NCBI RefSeq assembly: GCF_026151205.1
Contig: NC_087072.1
Location: 11,756,169-11,820,168, forward strand
Length of the DNA: 64,000 nucleotides
Reading direction: 5' to 3'
From: Bolinopsis microptera
Lineage: Eukaryota; Ctenophora; Tentaculata; Lobata; Bolinopsidae
Shown piece after piece: positions 22,933 through 34,800 of the stretch; positions within the stretch are counted from its first letter, which is position 1; the number at the start of each line of letters is the position of its first letter. Below the pieces are notes generated by a model. That model saw nothing but the letters and a program-made list of their open reading frames with translations. It ran no database searches and had not been told where the DNA came from. The position numbers and the translations under genes are program-made.

Positions 22933-25554
22933 TTATCTCTGAGTAGTCCTCCATCCAACAGAAGTTCTAGCAGACAGAAACATATTATATGTTAACTCAT
23001 AATCTTTAAGATCAGATTGGCTGAGAGATGGCTTAGTATTTGATATAGTTTCCAGCAGAACTTCTTGGTTGAGAATAGCGGGTTTTTCATAAGATGCTGC
23101 GATGGCCTTCTTAACCAGGCTGAGCTGGGCGTTGTATATTATTGCCTTGATATCTGCACCTGAGTAAAAAGCAGTTTCAGCTGCTAAAGATGATGTGTTT
23201 ATATTAAGTTCTCGTTTCATATCCCTTAGCAGGCAGTCCCAAATTTGCACTCTTTCACTTGAACTAGGCATGGGACAAAGTACTCTTCTACCTATTCGTC
23301 CAGGGCGCAAAATGGCCGGATCAATAGCATCAGGACGAGATGTGGCAGCTATGATAAATACACTTTCATGCTTTGACACTCCGTCTAATTCAGTCAGGAG
23401 CTGATTCACAACTCTGTCCATAACTCCGGTAGAATCATTTCCTCTGCAGGGGGCTAATGAATCAAACTCATCAAAGAATATCAAAGTTGGGCTCATTTCC
23501 TCCGCATTTCTGAATAAATTACGAACAGCCTCTTCACTGGCTCCGATATATTTATTGAGAAGCTCAGGCCCTTTAACAGTGAGGAAGTTCATATCTAGTT
23601 CATTTGCTATTCCTTTTACTATAAGAGTTTTCCCAACACCAGGAGGTCCAAATAACAAGAGACCTCTGTTCAGCTGAAATGGGATTTGTGAAAACAAGTG
23701 AGGGTGTTTGAAAGGTAATATGAGCATTTTATTAATCTCTTCTTTGACATCCAAGAGTCCACCACAGTCTGACAACTTCAGATCACCAGTCATAGGCTTT
23801 ATTTTCTGCAAATCAAATAAACTGCAACTCTCATCAAATTCCTTTTCTTTATAACTGTCAGATCTGCAGATCGTCTTTGATTTGAACATTTTACTTAGCT
23901 TCACTATCTCGCCAACACTCAAATTAGAACGGAGAGATAATTTGTCATAAAGATTTTTGAGAGCACCCCTCTCAACTTTATTGCTGAGCAGATTTCTTAA
24001 AAACGGCAAATGCTGTGTTACAGGTAGCAATGGTAGTGTAAAAACAGTATCACTAGCATCCATAAGAAGTGGGTGACAGGAAGATAAACTTTGGCAAGAG
24101 AAAATTATCTCTACATTATTCTGTTTGTAAATCTTAAAAATGTTGACAAGCTTTTGAGCTAAACGTATCCCAAAGATCTCATCCCCAGAGGGCTCTTCAG
24201 TTTTTGAACGAGCTGGTAGAACTGAATCCAGGTTGTCAAGCAACAAAATGGCAGGTTGACTAAAACAGCATTCACAAAGAAGATCAGTTATTTCTTTAAC
24301 AACATTGTCTACCCGTTTCCCACGCAAAAGAGTTACATTACTATATAAAACAAAAAAGTTACGAAGACGTTGATCACAAGTCAATCGCTTGAGAAGGAAA
24401 GTTTTTCCAGCCCCATAGCATTGTGTCTTAGAAGAGAGTAGAGACAATGATTTCTGAGAGAATGGGAACGATTGTAGAATTTTGTCAACTAATGATTCAT
24501 AAACAATTCCATGAGGATTAGTGCTGTCATCAGAATCACACTTTTCAAATTGAAGATCCTGCTTCTTTACAATTTTTGGGGTGTTTCCTTCAGTAGAGAT
24601 ATCAATCTTCCAGCCATGATTATTAGCATCAACAATTATCGAGTAATCTTTCACATCAGAGTCAAAAACTGGGGCATCAAAAGGAGGAACATTTTTCAAT
24701 TGTAGATCTATGCTTTCTTTTTGATACTTAGGTCTCAAAAAGCTAACAGTAATTATTTCATTCAGATTAAAATAGTAGGACAGTATTTGATCCGCCATGA
24801 CTGTTGAGTTTAATGGTACCACAAGACATTTTAGGCAGCAATTCAAACTGCAGAGAATTTTGCTGGAATTCTCTTTAGATACTTTACACACCAAAACAGA
24901 ATGAATACTAAGATTGTTTTTAGAACAGAAGCACTTGGCACTTAATTGAGCATCATATGAGTTAGATGCAGATGGATTCCAGCTGGACAATTTAAAGATT
25001 GCAGACGAATTTGATGAAAAATAAGCATTTGGCGATTTTTGTGTAGAACTTGAGTCATTTAAGGAAACACTGACTTTTGTGTAACTATTGAGTATCTTCG
25101 CATTAGATGGTTTAACACTGGTAACATTAAATTGTATACTAATGGATGAATTTATAAATCCGATAACAGGGTCCCCTTCTTTCACAATTTGAGTTTGGTT
25201 CATAAGCTCCTTTTCAATGAATTCTCTATGAAGACCTGCAATACTGTAATCAGCACTAGAACAACTCAAAGTGAGATCAGTAATAGGGATTAAGTTCTCG
25301 ATTTCATCAAGCATCACTAATCCCTCACACAGGCCAAGCAACCTACCATAGGTGCTGTTTAACCAAACCACACTTTCATCTTCAACATTGTCTTCTTTCA
25401 GAGCAAAGTAAAATTTTCCATCAGAGCCATTCTGTTTCAAGCCAACACCATGAGCTTCAGAAGAGCTGCTATTCGTGAATGTTGTATAGAAGTTCCTTGA
25501 GCAGCGGAGAAAGCAGTTTTGACCAAAGTCAAACTCTAATGAGACATTTATCAT
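22933..25554 (-). CDS. PEX1: PEX1, peroxisomal AAA+ ATPase
   Basis: One uninterrupted frame encodes 873 residues, shorter than human PEX1 (about 1283). The N-terminal domain (residues 1-150) has the PEX1 adaptor pattern. D1 has a Walker A with GAGKT near residue 380 and an LLLDNLDSVLP Walker B. D2 has GLLLFGPPGVGKT near 634, VKGPELLNKYIGASEEAVR, LIFFDEFDSLAP near 690, VVNQLLTELDGV, AATSRPDAIDPA and the arginine-finger segment ILRPGRIGRR, then the YSGADIKAI sensor helix. PEX1 pairs with PEX6 to pull ubiquitinated PEX5 out of the peroxisome membrane so import can continue. The ATG at 25552-25554 lies 14 bases after a possible acceptor (TTTCAG), so the introns may be confined to the 5' UTR. Most of the length loss is in the linkers. 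Confidence 0.93.
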   Translation of the reverse strand: MINVSLEFDFGQNCFLRCSRNFYTTFTNSSSSEAHGVGLKQNGSDGKFYFALKEDNVEDESVVWLNSTYGRLLGLCEGLVMLDEIENLIPITDLTLSCSSADYSIAGLHREFIEKELMNQTQIVKEGDPVIGFINSSISIQFNVTSVKPSNAKILNSYTKVSVSLNDSSSTQKSPNAYFSSNSSAIFKLSSWNPSASNSYDAQLSAKCFCSKNNLSIHSVLVCKVSKENSSKILCSLNCCLKCLVVPLNSTVMADQILSYYFNLNEIITVSFLRPKYQKESIDLQLKNVPPFDAPVFDSDVKDYSIIVDANNHGWKIDISTEGNTPKIVKKQDLQFEKCDSDDSTNPHGIVYESLVDKILQSFPFSQKSLSLLSSKTQCYGAGKTFLLKRLTCDQRLRNFFVLYSNVTLLRGKRVDNVVKEITDLLCECCFSQPAILLLDNLDSVLPARSKTEEPSGDEIFGIRLAQKLVNIFKIYKQNNVEIIFSCQSLSSCHPLLMDASDTVFTLPLLPVTQHLPFLRNLLSNKVERGALKNLYDKLSLRSNLSVGEIVKLSKMFKSKTICRSDSYKEKEFDESCSLFDLQKIKPMTGDLKLSDCGGLLDVKEEINKMLILPFKHPHLFSQIPFQLNRGLLLFGPPGVGKTLIVKGIANELDMNFLTVKGPELLNKYIGASEEAVRNLFRNAEEMSPTLIFFDEFDSLAPCRGNDSTGVMDRVVNQLLTELDGVSKHESVFIIAATSRPDAIDPAILRPGRIGRRVLCPMPSSSERVQIWDCLLRDMKRELNINTSSLAAETAFYSGADIKAIIYNAQLSLVKKAIAASYEKPAILNQEVLLETISNTKPSLSQSDLKDYELTYNMFLSARTSVGWRTTQR

Positions 25555-25647
25555 TTAACACCTGAAATAAATGTTATGACCAATGTTATCACATTGAAAT
25601 CCAGAAGTTAACAGTAGTATTACAGACAAATGTGACAGAAAAAATTA

Positions 25648-26735
25648 TACGGGTAAATGCCTCACAGAATGGCTAGCCTCACAGAATGGCCAAATTTGTA
25701 AATGTTTTTGTAACTAATTTTTTATAAAAGACTGGTAGGTTTTGTGGATACCATATGAAACAAAAGTCTTCTGGCAACACTTCCTGTGGTGAAATCATTA
25801 ACTAGGACCACATTTTCTGGCATAAATATGACTGTTTATGTAGAAATTTTGAGCACTGAAAAATTTGTTTTCAAATTTTTGAACTAAGTTTACATTTTGG
25901 TGAGAACTTCTGGCACCAGTATGACAGAAGATGTTCAAAGAATAGTATTCATCAAACAAAACGAACATTGTTCAATTTAGGAAGAAACAAAATGTTAAAA
26001 TGGCTAAACGCCTCACAAAATGGCCAAAATATGCCTCACAAAATGGCCAAAATTTAAAACTCCTTTTATTCAATGAAACCATAAGTCTAAAGTATTCACA
26101 AGCTATTTATCATACAATAACACCCCAGATGGAGTGTTTTTACAGCCGAATGAAGGTTATAAATCATGAAATCAGGGAATATGAACAACGCCACACAAAA
26201 TGGCCATTTTTGGTGTAGGAAATTATGCCCTTTTTATTCAGTTCTAAGAAATTTCACCTATATGGGGGTGTTAACAAGGCATATTAATACCAGCAGCATG
26301 CCTGAAACAAGAGCCAAAGGTTTTAGAAAAATAAAATTTTCTCGTTTTCTTTTTTTTTTTGCCATTTTGTCAGGCATTTTTTCTTTTTTGTGAAATAATT
26401 TTTCACAGCTCAGTTTTTTCGTGAGTTTTAGGTTATTACCCCATTCCTTAATAGGTTTTCTAAGAACGTGTGGTGATAGAAATTTAAAAAGTATCTCCAT
26501 CAACAAAATTATAGAAATTCAGATTTGGCCATTCTGTGAGGCATGTTTTTTTGGAGGAAGATTTTCCGGCCAATTTTTCTCAAAGAAAAAATGGTTATGA
26601 GATTAAATGAACCCCCGGGAAGAAAAATATGAGTGTCAACTTAGCTTCTTATGAGATGAAAACTGGAATAAAGTGTGTTTTGTGACTTTGAGAGACCTTC
26701 CTTTTTTTGGCCATTCTGTGAGGCAAATACCCGTA
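25648..26735. mobile_element. MITE-like DNA element with repeated subterminal motif, about 1.1 kb
   Basis: The ends are inverted repeats of about 26 bp with two mismatches: TACGGGTAAATGCCTCACAG at the left and the complement of TACGGGTATTTGCCTCACAG at the right. The motif CCTCACAGAATGGCC recurs at least seven times: direct near 25656, 25676, 26010, 26034 and 26190, inverted near 26355, 26525 and the right end. Such subterminal arrays usually serve as transposase binding sites. No transposase is encoded; only short frames are present. A TA target duplication is possible but not proved. Confidence 0.65.
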
Positions 26736-28189
26736 ATACAATTGTGTTATCCACTGCAAAAAGCTAGAGCACAACCTTAAACTGTAAGCTTGTAGATATG
26801 TACAATACACACTAGTGATGCCGATCAAATATTATAATGATAATGAAATCTTAAGATAACTAGCGAAACGTTAGTTGCCTAATTTTAAGTTTTTCATGTT
26901 AGCAGACGTGTTACTGAGGGTGCAGGATGTAAGTGCTATGAGTATATAGAACCAATTAAAGTAAAAAGTAAAGTAAAAATTATGACATCACATCATCACA
27001 AATGTCTACAAAATATCATAGCACTATGTAATTGGAAAGGGCATTTTTAGATGTAAGAGTGTATCATTGCTCAAGCTCCTTCTTACCTGTAGGCTATTAT
27101 GCTCATAAATAGAATAGAATAGAGATTCGGCGGAATGACAGGCGCAGCTGAGCGCCGCCCAGTAAGCTCCTTCCAATAATATAAAGCCCTTGGATCTCAA
27201 AAGGTTATTCATACTACCAATGAATCAAGAAATTTCAATGAAACAAGAAATTTAATTTTAGCACATTTTACAGAATAAAAAGATGTAAAACAATTCATAA
27301 AATATAATGCCCATTTGGTGTATGACTTTTTGTCCTTGACTGCTAGTTTGGTTTTGGAAGGACAGGTAACTAACGGGGCAAGGAATGCGCATGCCTGGAA
27401 GCTTTTGCACACACTGAAACGCTAGTTCAGATAAATTTTTAGACACAAGGCTCACATTAAGACTAGAAGAAAATTTGTTAGAAGACATGAGGGGTTCTGT
27501 TTATAGTTGTTACTATAGGTTGCATGTGCAGTCTTGTTGTGACGAAAAGTCTACACTAAAACATTCTTTAGTTTATATTGTGTAGTTCAAGGATATAAAA
27601 TGCAGCTTCAAGGTGGATATTGGAGAGCAGGTGAAAGATTATGGCCTTTGTATCAATGGTTATAATATACCAATGAGATGCAGAAGAAAATTATTGTTGA
27701 AAAAAAAGGATTGTTGAAATTGTAGGTGAAAATTTACACCGATAATATTATCAAAGACAGGTAAAATGGGAAATGGGGCCAACACTTTTTGAAAAGCTTT
27801 CTGATAAGCTATCTAGAAAATCTGGCCAACAATATAGCAAGGCGATGATATTTATCAATTAATAATAGTTATGTTCTACCTCTTGACAACCACGTTCATC
27901 GTTTTAATTTAAAATAGTATGGAAGAGTAATAGTTTGCGGCACCACGCTGTGCGCGACCGACCATATCGTGGCTTTCGTTGCCTGAAATGAGGATTGCGT
28001 CACCACTCACCAGGCTAATAGTGTTCATAAACACACCGAAAATTCGGGCTGGCTTGTTGTTGTGCATAAGCTAGTTAATAACCCGCACTCCGATAAAAGC
28101 CGTCTGAAGAAACTCTTCACCTAGCCATTTTTACTAAAAAAACACTTGTTTCACCGGTTTCACAAGTAATATTCTGTGCCACCTTCTGC
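26736..28189. other. Mostly unassigned, with one mosaic-repeat fragment
   Basis: A fragment near 27118-27166 (GAGATTCGGCGGAATGACAG then CTGAGCGCCGCCCAGTAAG) belongs to the mosaic repeat family of 15.6 and 30.0 kb. Otherwise I see no gene, RNA or array. PEX1 upstream sequence and first exon may lie in the left part. Confidence 0.4.
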
Positions 28190-28335
28190 GATTTACATCT
28201 TGGTGACAGTAACTGTCACCAAGATGTAAATCAGATCGAATTGAGACGCCGTTCGATCTTATTTCTCGTTCGATCTAATTTCTCGTTCGATCTAATTTCT
28301 CGTTCGATCTGATTTACATTTTGGTGACAGTAACC
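28190..28335. repeat. Perfect hairpin plus third arm copy flanking a 17-bp tandem repeat
   Basis: Bases 28190-28232 form a perfect palindrome with 21-bp arms around one base, starting GATTTACATCTTGGTGACAG. Four units related to TTCGATCTAATTTCTCG follow, then a third copy of the arm (one base different) at about 28309-28332. The layout suggests a short foldback element. Confidence 0.8.
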
Positions 28336-28339
28336 TTCC

Positions 28340-28629
28340 TACACAATTTGGACATTTTCGTGGCTAATTTATTGAACCACGTCAAATTTAATATGTCTTA
28401 AAGAATTCGATAAGTTAGCTTTTAATGTACGCTTTAGTTGTTAGTTCGGAAATGTTAACCAAACTCTTTTTATCAGGTGTGCGCCGAACCAATTTTTCTA
28501 AGTATTGTCTGCTTTTGTATATTTTGTAAATCGCAAGCGTAAATTAATTTATTAATTTATCACGTGTACACATATCACAAATTATTTTATTATAATTTAA
28601 AAATTTGATATCTGTGAAATGTGAAATGG
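28340..28629. other. Unassigned AT-rich sequence
   Basis: Nothing recognisable between the hairpin element and the mosaic-repeat cluster. Confidence 0.35.
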
Positions 28630-30516
28630 TTGTAGGTTTATAACCTACCAAGTTGCGCGCCGAGTGGGCATGGACTCGTCGACGAAACAATTATATTTTA
28701 CGAGTATCACCCGTGAATGGAATAGTTAATTTGACTTTAAATATTTGAACTAAATATGAATCTTGAATTGATTGTGGGTATAAAATAAAATTTCTATATT
28801 TTTTTTTGGGCGAGCGAATTAGTAAAAGCCCCAGTTTTAACCAAAATCTTCGTCTCGTGAAACTAAAGTTAATTATTCGGGACAAGGTAGGTTTTGAGTT
28901 ATCCCAAAAACTCTTATTTCGGGCCGAATAAAAGTTTACTGATTGGCTGAATTGTGTCACATGCAGCTTGGACAATAGAATTCGCCAGGCCACAGGCGCG
29001 AGCAACCAGTGTACTTGATGTCGCGCCCGAGCTCAAACCGGTTGTTTAAAAAGCGCCTTTAGCAAGCGCGCCCTTGCTCTATCCAGAGCCCTTGCGCTTG
29101 CAGTAGCACGCGCCCGCCTCACGGCGGTAAAAAGGACTTTTCTTGACTTGTGAAACAAGCGCGCCCGCAGTGGCGCGAAAGCACATGGTTAGGTGAAAGC
29201 GCGCCCCGCCAGTCGGTAATTCAGTATAGTAAGGTTTTCTGAATTTCTGAGTTACCCGTTAACGGTTACAGGTAATTTAATGGTGATACTCGTAAAATGT
29301 TTGTTCCAAAAACATTTGTTCCAAAGATCACCGTCAACGAGTCCAACTTTGATTATAAATCTACAAACGGTAATCCGCTAGGGAAATATTTTAACTATAT
29401 TATTGCTTGCTCTAACCAAAGCCCTTTCGCTTGCAGTTGCGCGCGACCGCCACTTGTGAAACAAGCGCGTCACGCAGTACGCGTAGACACATGGCTATGC
29501 GAATATTATTTGTTATTGCTACTTACAGTTACCTGGTTGTAGGTTTATAACCTACCAGGACGCGCGCCGAGTTGGACTCGTCGACGGTCCTAATATTTGA
29601 AACAAATATTTTACGAGTATCGCCCGTTAACTTACCTGGGAATCCAGTGCGCGCGAAAAGTGGCATGCAACGTATGTCAAGGAATCCCAGGCTATTATAC
29701 TTGTGTATTATGGTGTATACCTCTTATCTATTTTTGGCTTGTGGTCGCCGCGCAAACCATTGTTTTTTTGTCAATTTATCTTCCGTCGATCATATCTTCA
29801 GTTCATGGAGTGAGATCATTTTGAAAATTTGTAAAGAACTTCCAGTTGGACTTAAGAAACTTCGGGAAAAACTTGGAAGATATCGGAGTTGATATAATGA
29901 TATATGGAATAAAAGATGTTAACGGGTGATACTCGTAAAATATCTGGTAGGTTGTAAACCTACAAAAAAAACCTACAAAAAAGATGTTGCTTTGAGTTGT
30001 AACTTTACATATAACCTTACTGGGCCGCGCTCAGCCTGTCATTCCGCCTAATCTCTATTCGGTTGTTTACCAACATTAAAGCCTGGGGTCCTCAGGTAAC
30101 ATATAACCATGAGTCTTCGTGTACTACGTGACGCGCTTGTTTCACAAGTAAGAAAGACCGAAGACGGCACCTCTTGTGTGAGGGCTCTGGTTAGAACAAA
30201 GTTGTACCACTATGTCTGATGATTAGATATGCTCATACCTTTTCTCAAAGTTTCATTGTTAGTCTATAAGTAAACTAACCAAATTTTTAAAAGATTGGAC
30301 TGAGGAAAGGATACCAAATATGTATTTGTTTCAATTTCATATCAAGAAGTTTGTGCTGGCCGAAATTACTATTAACAATTATTTGTTATTAGCGTTTAAA
30401 AACTATCCTAGAGTCGGTACGCGTTGTAGGTTTACAACCTACCAGGACGCGCGCCGAGTTGGACTCGTCGACGGTCCAATACATGGAACAGATATTTTAC
30501 GAGTATCACCCGTTAA
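28630..30516. repeat. Cluster of short interspersed mosaic repeats
   Basis: Three direct copies of a module of about 95 bp (28630-28715, 29537-29630, 30424-30516) run from TTGTAGGTTTATAACCTACC through GCGCGCCGAGTTGGACTCGT to TTTTACGAGTATCACCCGTT. A partial inverted copy lies at about 29924-29963, and the CTGGGCCGCGCTCAGCCTGT module lies at 30015-30105. A further module pairs CCCTTGCGCTTGCAGT with CTTGTGAAACAAGCGCG at about 29080-29170 and 29405-29490, and inverted at 30130-30200. Nested insertions of a few short non-autonomous families explain the layout best. Confidence 0.65.
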
Positions 30517-31897
30517 GGTACGCGCGGCTCACTGTCGATGGCCTAATTGCTAATATTATGGGTGTTTGTTTAAAAAGCACTACACCTTTTAAAAATAAAA
30601 ATTTCGAATTCCCAGTGTAGAGTGATTTGATTTTAGCACGCTCGTCTAGGCAAACTGTGTAACCTAGATTGCTGGTCTAAGGCTCGCTTTTCTCACGTAT
30701 TAAAGACAAAAGTGAACGAATACGTGCGGAAGGAAACGGATACAATGATTTCGATCGAAGACTCACTTTTTGTTTTTCCGAACGTTCTTAAATCAACTGA
30801 GATGTTTTCCATTTAATTTAATTGGCTGTTGGGAATTACCAAAAATTGTGGTTTTCATCCTGATTCCGAATCACCTTATATATATATTAAGCTTACATGA
30901 CACAGCGTTTATTGGCGAAAACTGTTTCAATTACGTGGAATGGAGAAAGTTAATTTCTTGTATCAGAGTTTTGGCAGATAATATGCTTGAGTTTCCCACC
31001 TAACTAGCTGGTATATATGATATAAAATATGGCTGGTTTTATCTTTCTCTCTTGCTACACGTTGCATATCCCTTTCGTGCACGTCAGCCGCCGGCGCGCG
31101 AAAAGGGAAATGTACCAATTTTGAATTTCACTCTCGTGTGATAACCACTGTAGGTAATGGTATACAGAGTGTATATATATATATATACTGTAAGTATATA
31201 TACATTATATAATATATTATAGTAATTAATGATCATCCCAATTCTTCAATAAAATTTATGACAAGTGATAATACATGGATTTCAAAAAATTAATCATATT
31301 ATTACACACAAAATTTTTGTTCGTGAAAAACAGAGTTACACAGAAATTTGATATTGAAAATGTTTCGTGGAGTACATTAACTGTTATATCAGTTGTAGTT
31401 GCAACTCAAAGAGAAAATGTAGTCAGGAGTTGGATAGTTAATTGGTTAAGAAGACGAAATTGCCCCAGATTAACCCACTAGTATTTATTCTGGCACTAAC
31501 TTGTACCAACATGTATGATGTACATAACTGACATGATGTAGCCAACTGTTATATTATGTATTTGTGAACGATCGGTTCCAGCGCGGCGGATGTTGTTTTC
31601 AATGTTTCACTGAGTGAAAGTCACTCGCCAAGAATTTAAATATCTTTTCAAAGGGCTCTGAGGGTATGAAAGTAATTCAGATGTATTTTTATATGCTGAT
31701 TAGTGAAAGCTCATAAGCTCAATGTTGGTTTAGATGGTGGCTATAAGAGGAACCTTCCCCGTTCCAGGGGGTCCCGGACTGTGTTAATTACAAGTTGGTT
31801 ACTTTAAATGTAATAACTTCTATCTCTCTTATCTCAATAGCCAACTTTTAACATAATCAGCGAAAATAATATTGATGTTCAAGTTATAACGAAGTAG
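30517..31897. other. Unassigned sequence downstream of CATSPERB
   Basis: AT-rich, with an alternating TA tract near 31171-31215. Short frames have no domains. It must contain the CATSPERB 3' UTR at its right end, but I see no confident polyadenylation signal. Confidence 0.35.
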
Positions 31898-34800
31898 TTA
31901 ATATTTCAAAGGCGCAGTTTTATCAGGAAGAGAAGAGGAGGAACTGGAGTTGTCCCTGAATTTTGATCCTTTCTTGTTGAGGCTCCTATCAGTATCAGCT
32001 CCTTTACTAAACGTGTAGTAGATCAGGATTATTACGAACATTATCGCGCCTGAAACAGTATAGTATTAGTACTATTTAATAGTAGTGATTACCCTTACAG
32101 TAGATCAGTTAAAATACAACAATTGCAATGGGTTCATAATGGAATCTTAGGCTTATCAAACCTTAACAGGACTTTGCCTCTTAAACCCGGACGGGCACAT
32201 ACCGATACTCGCCGAGTGAACAGAGGTGATCACGGTACAGGACGGGCACATACCGATACATTTTGTGTATACTCTGCCCTTAACCCTGGCACATACTGAT
32301 CCTTTTAAGCCAGTTCTAGAAACCAAGACCACAAACTCTCTATCAGGAGACATATAATACGATTTAACATATTTGGTCATAATATTATTCCAGCCGATAT
32401 TTGTTCCCTTGATCACAACATCTGTTGCGTCAAGAAAATTTAGATGAGATATAAATAAAGAGGGAAATTAGGTCCGTTACTCGGCGACACGTGCCACAAT
32501 TACAAAAGAGACCGTCAGTACGTTCATTGACATCATGCCCAGCGTTTGACATGCCGACATGCACATTGCACTGTGATATTACATACCGACATGCACATTG
32601 CACTGTGATATTACATACCGACATGCACATTGCACTGTGATATTACATACCGACATGCACATTGCACTGTGATATTACATACCGACATGCACATTGCACT
32701 GTGATATTACATACCGACATGCACATTGCACTGTGATATTACATACCGACATGCACATAGCACTGTGATATTACATACCGACATGCACATTGCACTGTGA
32801 TATTACATACCGACATGCACATTGCACTGTGATATTACATACCGACATGCACATTGCACTGTGATATTACATACCGACATGCACATTGCACTGTGATATT
32901 ACATACCGACATGAACATTACACTGTGATATTACATACCGACATGAACATTGCACTGTGATATTACATACCGACATGCACAGTGATAGTGTTGTGCAGGG
33001 TCTTGGGGAGCGGAACATCCACCACGTACACCAGGAACTCAGTAGAGTAGTTGCAGATCGTGTCCTCCATCACAACTACTCGGTAGTGGAACAGCTCTGA
33101 AAGGGGAGGTGAGTGAGGCATCTACCATTTGTAGACTAGGAAAACCTATCAATATTACTGGAGGTTTTTTTTTTCACGTTTATCTCCCCGGACATGCTAT
33201 AATCTAAAACGTGACTAGTGCCCTAATACACAGCAGTAACAAGCTAATAGTGCACTATATATCACTATATAAAGTGATGGAATATTCATGCACCAACACA
33301 TGTGTCAACACCGAGATTAGAAACCCGCTAAGCAGATCACTCCAACATAATGGAGTAATACATGAAAGGCTACAATATTAAAGTGGTACAAAGTTGCGGT
33401 ATTACAATATAAAAGTGGTACAATGTTGCGGTATTACAATATTAGAGTGGTACAATGTTGCAGTGTTACAATATAAAAGTGGTACAAAGTTGCGGTATTA
33501 CAATATAAAAGTTGTACAATGTTGCGGTATTACAATAAAAAAGTGGTACAATGTTGCGGTATTACAATATAAAAGTGGTACAATGTTGCGGTATTACAAT
33601 AGTAAAGTGGTACAATGTTGCAGTGTTACAATATAAAAGTGGTAAAAAGTTGCGGTATTACAATATAAAAGTGGTACAATGTTGCGGTATTACAATATAA
33701 AAGTGGTACAATGTTGCGGTATTACAATATTAGAGTGGTACAATGTTGCAGTGTTACAATATAAAAGTGGTACAAAGTTGCGGTATTACAATATAAAAGT
33801 TGTACAATGTTGCGGTATTACAATATAAAAGTGGTAAAAAGTTGCGGTATTACAATATAAAAGTGGTACAAAGTTGCGGTATTACAATATAAAAGTGGTA
33901 CAAAGTTGCGGTATTACAATATAAAAGTGGTACAAAGTTGCGGTATTACAATATAAAAGTGGTACAAAGTTGCGGTATTACAATATAAAAGTGGTACAAT
34001 GTTGCGGTATTACAATATAAAAGTGGTACAATGTTGCGGTATTACAATATAAAAGTGGTACAATGTTGCGGTATTCCAATATAAAAGTGGTAAAAAGTTG
34101 CGTTATTACAATATAAAAGTGGTACAAAGTTGCGGTATTACAATATAAAAGTGGTACAATGTTGCGGTATTACAATATAAAAGTGGTACAATGTTGCGGT
34201 ATTCCAATATAAAAGTGGTACAAAGTTGCGGTATTACAATATTAAAGTGGTACAATGTTGCGGTATTCCAATATAAAAGTGGTACAAAGTTGCGGTATTC
34301 CAATATATGTCATCCAATGTATCATGTATCATACATTTATGGAACTATTCAAAATTCTTAAATTTGATGTTCCCCAGTCGATTAAAGATCTTTTCAAGTT
34401 CTGTCCTAGAAAGGAAAAACTTCGTCTGATCGTCCCATTACTGAGGTTAGATATCCCCCAACAGAAATTTTTGTACACCTCTACGAAAATTTGGAATGAT
34501 CTCATCCCCTATGTATTCGAAATTATGTGATGCTAATGAAGATGGGATAATAATCCCGGGTTCTTCCAAAAATTCAGACTTATCAGGCTTGTCAGGTAAT
34601 TTTAAATCTAACCTTAAAAAGTACTTGCTATCCCTCCAAAATCAAGATGACCCTAATACATGGTAACTAATCTATATTATATCTCAAATATAATATATTA
34701 TATTTGTATTATAAATATATATACATAGTGGATGGTTGAAGGGGTTTCAAGCACATGTCACTCTCAAATCTAATGATAAGCAGTGGCCTTTGGCACTTCA

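Noticed and set aside
25648-26735. Zinc-binding or transposase gene in the second MITE-like element
   Set aside because: Only short frames occur, with no catalytic motif.
33366-34310. Coding frames on both strands with peptide repeats
   Set aside because: They arise because the AT-rich 32-bp unit happens to lack stops in some frames.
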